A stretch of 64,000 nt of DNA. It comes from Acidobacteriota bacterium. Lineage in GTDB: Bacteria > Acidobacteriota > Blastocatellia > Chloracidobacteriales > Chloracidobacteriaceae. This document shows, one piece after another, positions 63,175 to 64,000 of the stretch (within the stretch, counting starts at the first letter, position 1; every line of letters starts with the position of its first letter). The stretch lies in NCBI GenBank assembly GCA_016208495.1, contig JACQXX010000019.1, forward strand, positions 1 to 64,000. The letters run 5' to 3'. A program made the translations under genes and the position numbers. The notes under the pieces were generated by a model that was not told where the DNA came from, searched no databases, and worked only from the letters and a program-made list of their open reading frames with translations.

Positions 63175-63519
63175 TCATTCCGGCAACTGATTGGGCACAG
63201 CGGCCAGGATGGCGGCGACGTCTTCGGGTTTGGCATTTTCCATCAACACCCGCGTTCCGTCGGGGCCTTCGATGATGACTTTTTCGATTCGTTTTTCGTC
63301 TTTGCCTTTTTTCCAGTCGCGATACCAGATGATAAGTTTGTCTGCAACGGTGACAGCGCCGGCGGTCATCGCGACAATTGACACAATGGTGGCCAGAGCA
63401 ATTTCCTTATGTTCTTCGACGATTGGTTCAACCGTAGCCGTAAGTTCTTGAATTTCTTGAAGATTTCGCGATGCGTCAACGGCGTGCTCACCTTCGACAA
63501 TCAAGCGGATCGCTGGCAT
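63175..63519 (-). CDS. EACC1-like small membrane protein (module 2)
   Basis: A 114-residue paralogue of the protein at 36680-37024. Same layout: MPAIRLIVEGEHAVDASRNL, one hydrophobic helix at about 41-66 (IALATIVSIVAMTAGAVTVA), DWKKGKDEKR, and a C-terminal half identical to copy 1 from about residue 66 (WYRDWKKGKDEKRIEKVIIE onward). Differences cluster in the linker and membrane helix. The ATG at 63519 has GGAGGGG upstream. Partner of the CHAT-STAND-TPR gene downstream. Confidence 0.6.
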   Translation of the reverse strand: MPAIRLIVEGEHAVDASRNLQEIQELTATVEPIVEEHKEIALATIVSIVAMTAGAVTVADKLIIWYRDWKKGKDEKRIEKVIIEGPDGTRVLMENAKPEDVAAILAAVPNQLPE

Positions 63520-63614
63520 AAACCCCTCCGAAACAATGTCCTGAATTGTTGGTGTTGAATGAAAACTGGTTGCTGTGGAAATACAACAACACGACGTTAG
63601 CACATCCACCTTCG

Positions 63615-63643
63615 TTACAAAAGGACGGAGATTCAGCGTTCAA
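63615..63643 (-). promoter_or_regulatory. Possible sigma70-like promoter, module 2
   Basis: On the minus strand TTGAAC (63643-63638), 17-bp spacer, TTGTAA (63620-63615), identical to the boxes upstream of module 1. The spacers are also alike (CTGAA-CTCCGTCCTT). Confidence 0.35.
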
Positions 63644-63710
63644 GCGATTGTTTGCACGATTTCACGCTCAGCCCAAAGTTGAGTCAATGAATGTATGTCC
63701 CAGAATCCGA

Positions 63711-64000
63711 TCACTTGCCTGTCAGGCTGATCCACTCACCCGACAAAATGAAACTGGCCCAGTAAAACGGGTGTTGCCGCTTCGGATTTTTGAGCAGGTC
63801 CAATCGGACCTCACGCAAGGCAGCGCTTCTTCCCTGGCCCAACTTGAGCCGTTTGTAATAATCGGTCATCAAATCCTGCGTTCCCGCATCTGACACCGGC
63901 CACAAGCTCATCATCTGGCTTTCGGCACCGGCGAGCACAAACGCCCGTCGCAGGCCATACACTCCGTCACCGGTCTTCACGTCCCCAACACCGGTGTCAC
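63711..64000 (-). CDS. TPR-CHAT protein, C-terminal fragment at window edge
   Basis: The last about 96 residues of a gene continuing beyond 64000. The readable part begins inside the CHAT active-site loop (DTGVGDVKTGDGVYGLRRAF, just after the catalytic Cys) and runs through ESQMMSLWPVSDAGTQDLMT and HPFYWASFILSGEW. It is closely similar to the end of the protein at 11675-15136, so a second secreted TPR-CHAT gene is likely. Same strand as module 2, about 190 bp upstream of it. Confidence 0.85.
   Translation of the reverse strand, partial: DTGVGDVKTGDGVYGLRRAFVLAGAESQMMSLWPVSDAGTQDLMTDYYKRLKLGQGRSAALREVRLDLLKNPKRQHPFYWASFILSGEWISLTGK

Noticed and set aside
1-64000. tRNA, rRNA, prophage, replication origin or riboswitch
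   Set aside because: No cloverleaf, rRNA signature, phage gene set, DnaA-box cluster or known riboswitch pattern was recognised by eye; a tRNAscan/Infernal run would be needed to exclude divergent RNAs.

Overview
The window reads as a chromosomal stretch of a free-living Gram-negative bacterium with large surface and secreted proteins, CHAT-domain proteases, two-component systems with seven-bladed propeller sensors, SBBP and NHL propellers, an Uma2 nuclease and very repeat-rich intergenic DNA. This gene mix is most like Acidobacteriota (Blastocatellia-type). That is an inference from protein families only; no rRNA, tRNA or other phylogenetic marker gene is present.

Layout. 144-9805 (minus): two paralogous histidine kinase/NarL-type response regulator pairs, separated by a small secreted protein. 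9958-16429 (minus): periplasmic alpha-carbonic anhydrase, a secreted TPR-CHAT protein, a Nudix hydrolase and a TPR-like protein. 16869-22451 (plus): three proteins that look like a bpX5 / vWA-like propeller / bpX6 set of the MoxR-associated ternary systems, with no MoxR ATPase in view. 22864-30635 (plus): a GAF-PP2C phosphatase, a secreted propeller, asparagine synthetase, an Uma2 nuclease, a small coupled protein and a methyltransferase. 30907-36104: a glycosyltransferase 9 (minus) divergent from a large secreted trypsin-like protease. 36680-40377 (plus): a small EACC1-like membrane protein and a CHAT-STAND-TPR protein. 40577-41207: a small protein plus a retropepsin-like protease. 41725-58954: a secreted metalloprotease, an SBBP propeller, a transposon-interrupted TPR gene, a nucleoside-phosphorylase-like protein and a 2419-residue beta-helix surface protein. 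59480-63519 (minus): a second EACC1-like/CHAT-STAND-TPR pair in inverted orientation. The right edge cuts a second TPR-CHAT gene.

Two things stand out. First, the duplicated, inverted EACC1-like plus CHAT-STAND-TPR modules fit the architecture of NTP-dependent biological conflict systems: a caspase-like effector, an ATPase switch and a TPR sensor of different length in each copy (4 versus 8 forty-residue units). With the other CHAT proteins, the bpX-like set, the phosphorylase-like protein and Uma2, the window looks like a conflict and signalling neighbourhood. Second, intergenic DNA is colonised by at least eight families of non-coding repeats: TA-flanked MITE-like elements, a 157-bp element with 20-bp terminal inverted repeats, a hairpin element whose stem sequence differs completely between copies while pairing stays perfect, and 7-bp tandem arrays, mostly (TTCAGGG)n, that are G-rich on the coding strand after stop codons and C-rich before start codons. 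Several stop codons are supplied by these repeats. One gene is demonstrably broken by a MITE and reads through in frame when the element is removed in silico, and one gene has lost its start to a heptamer array.
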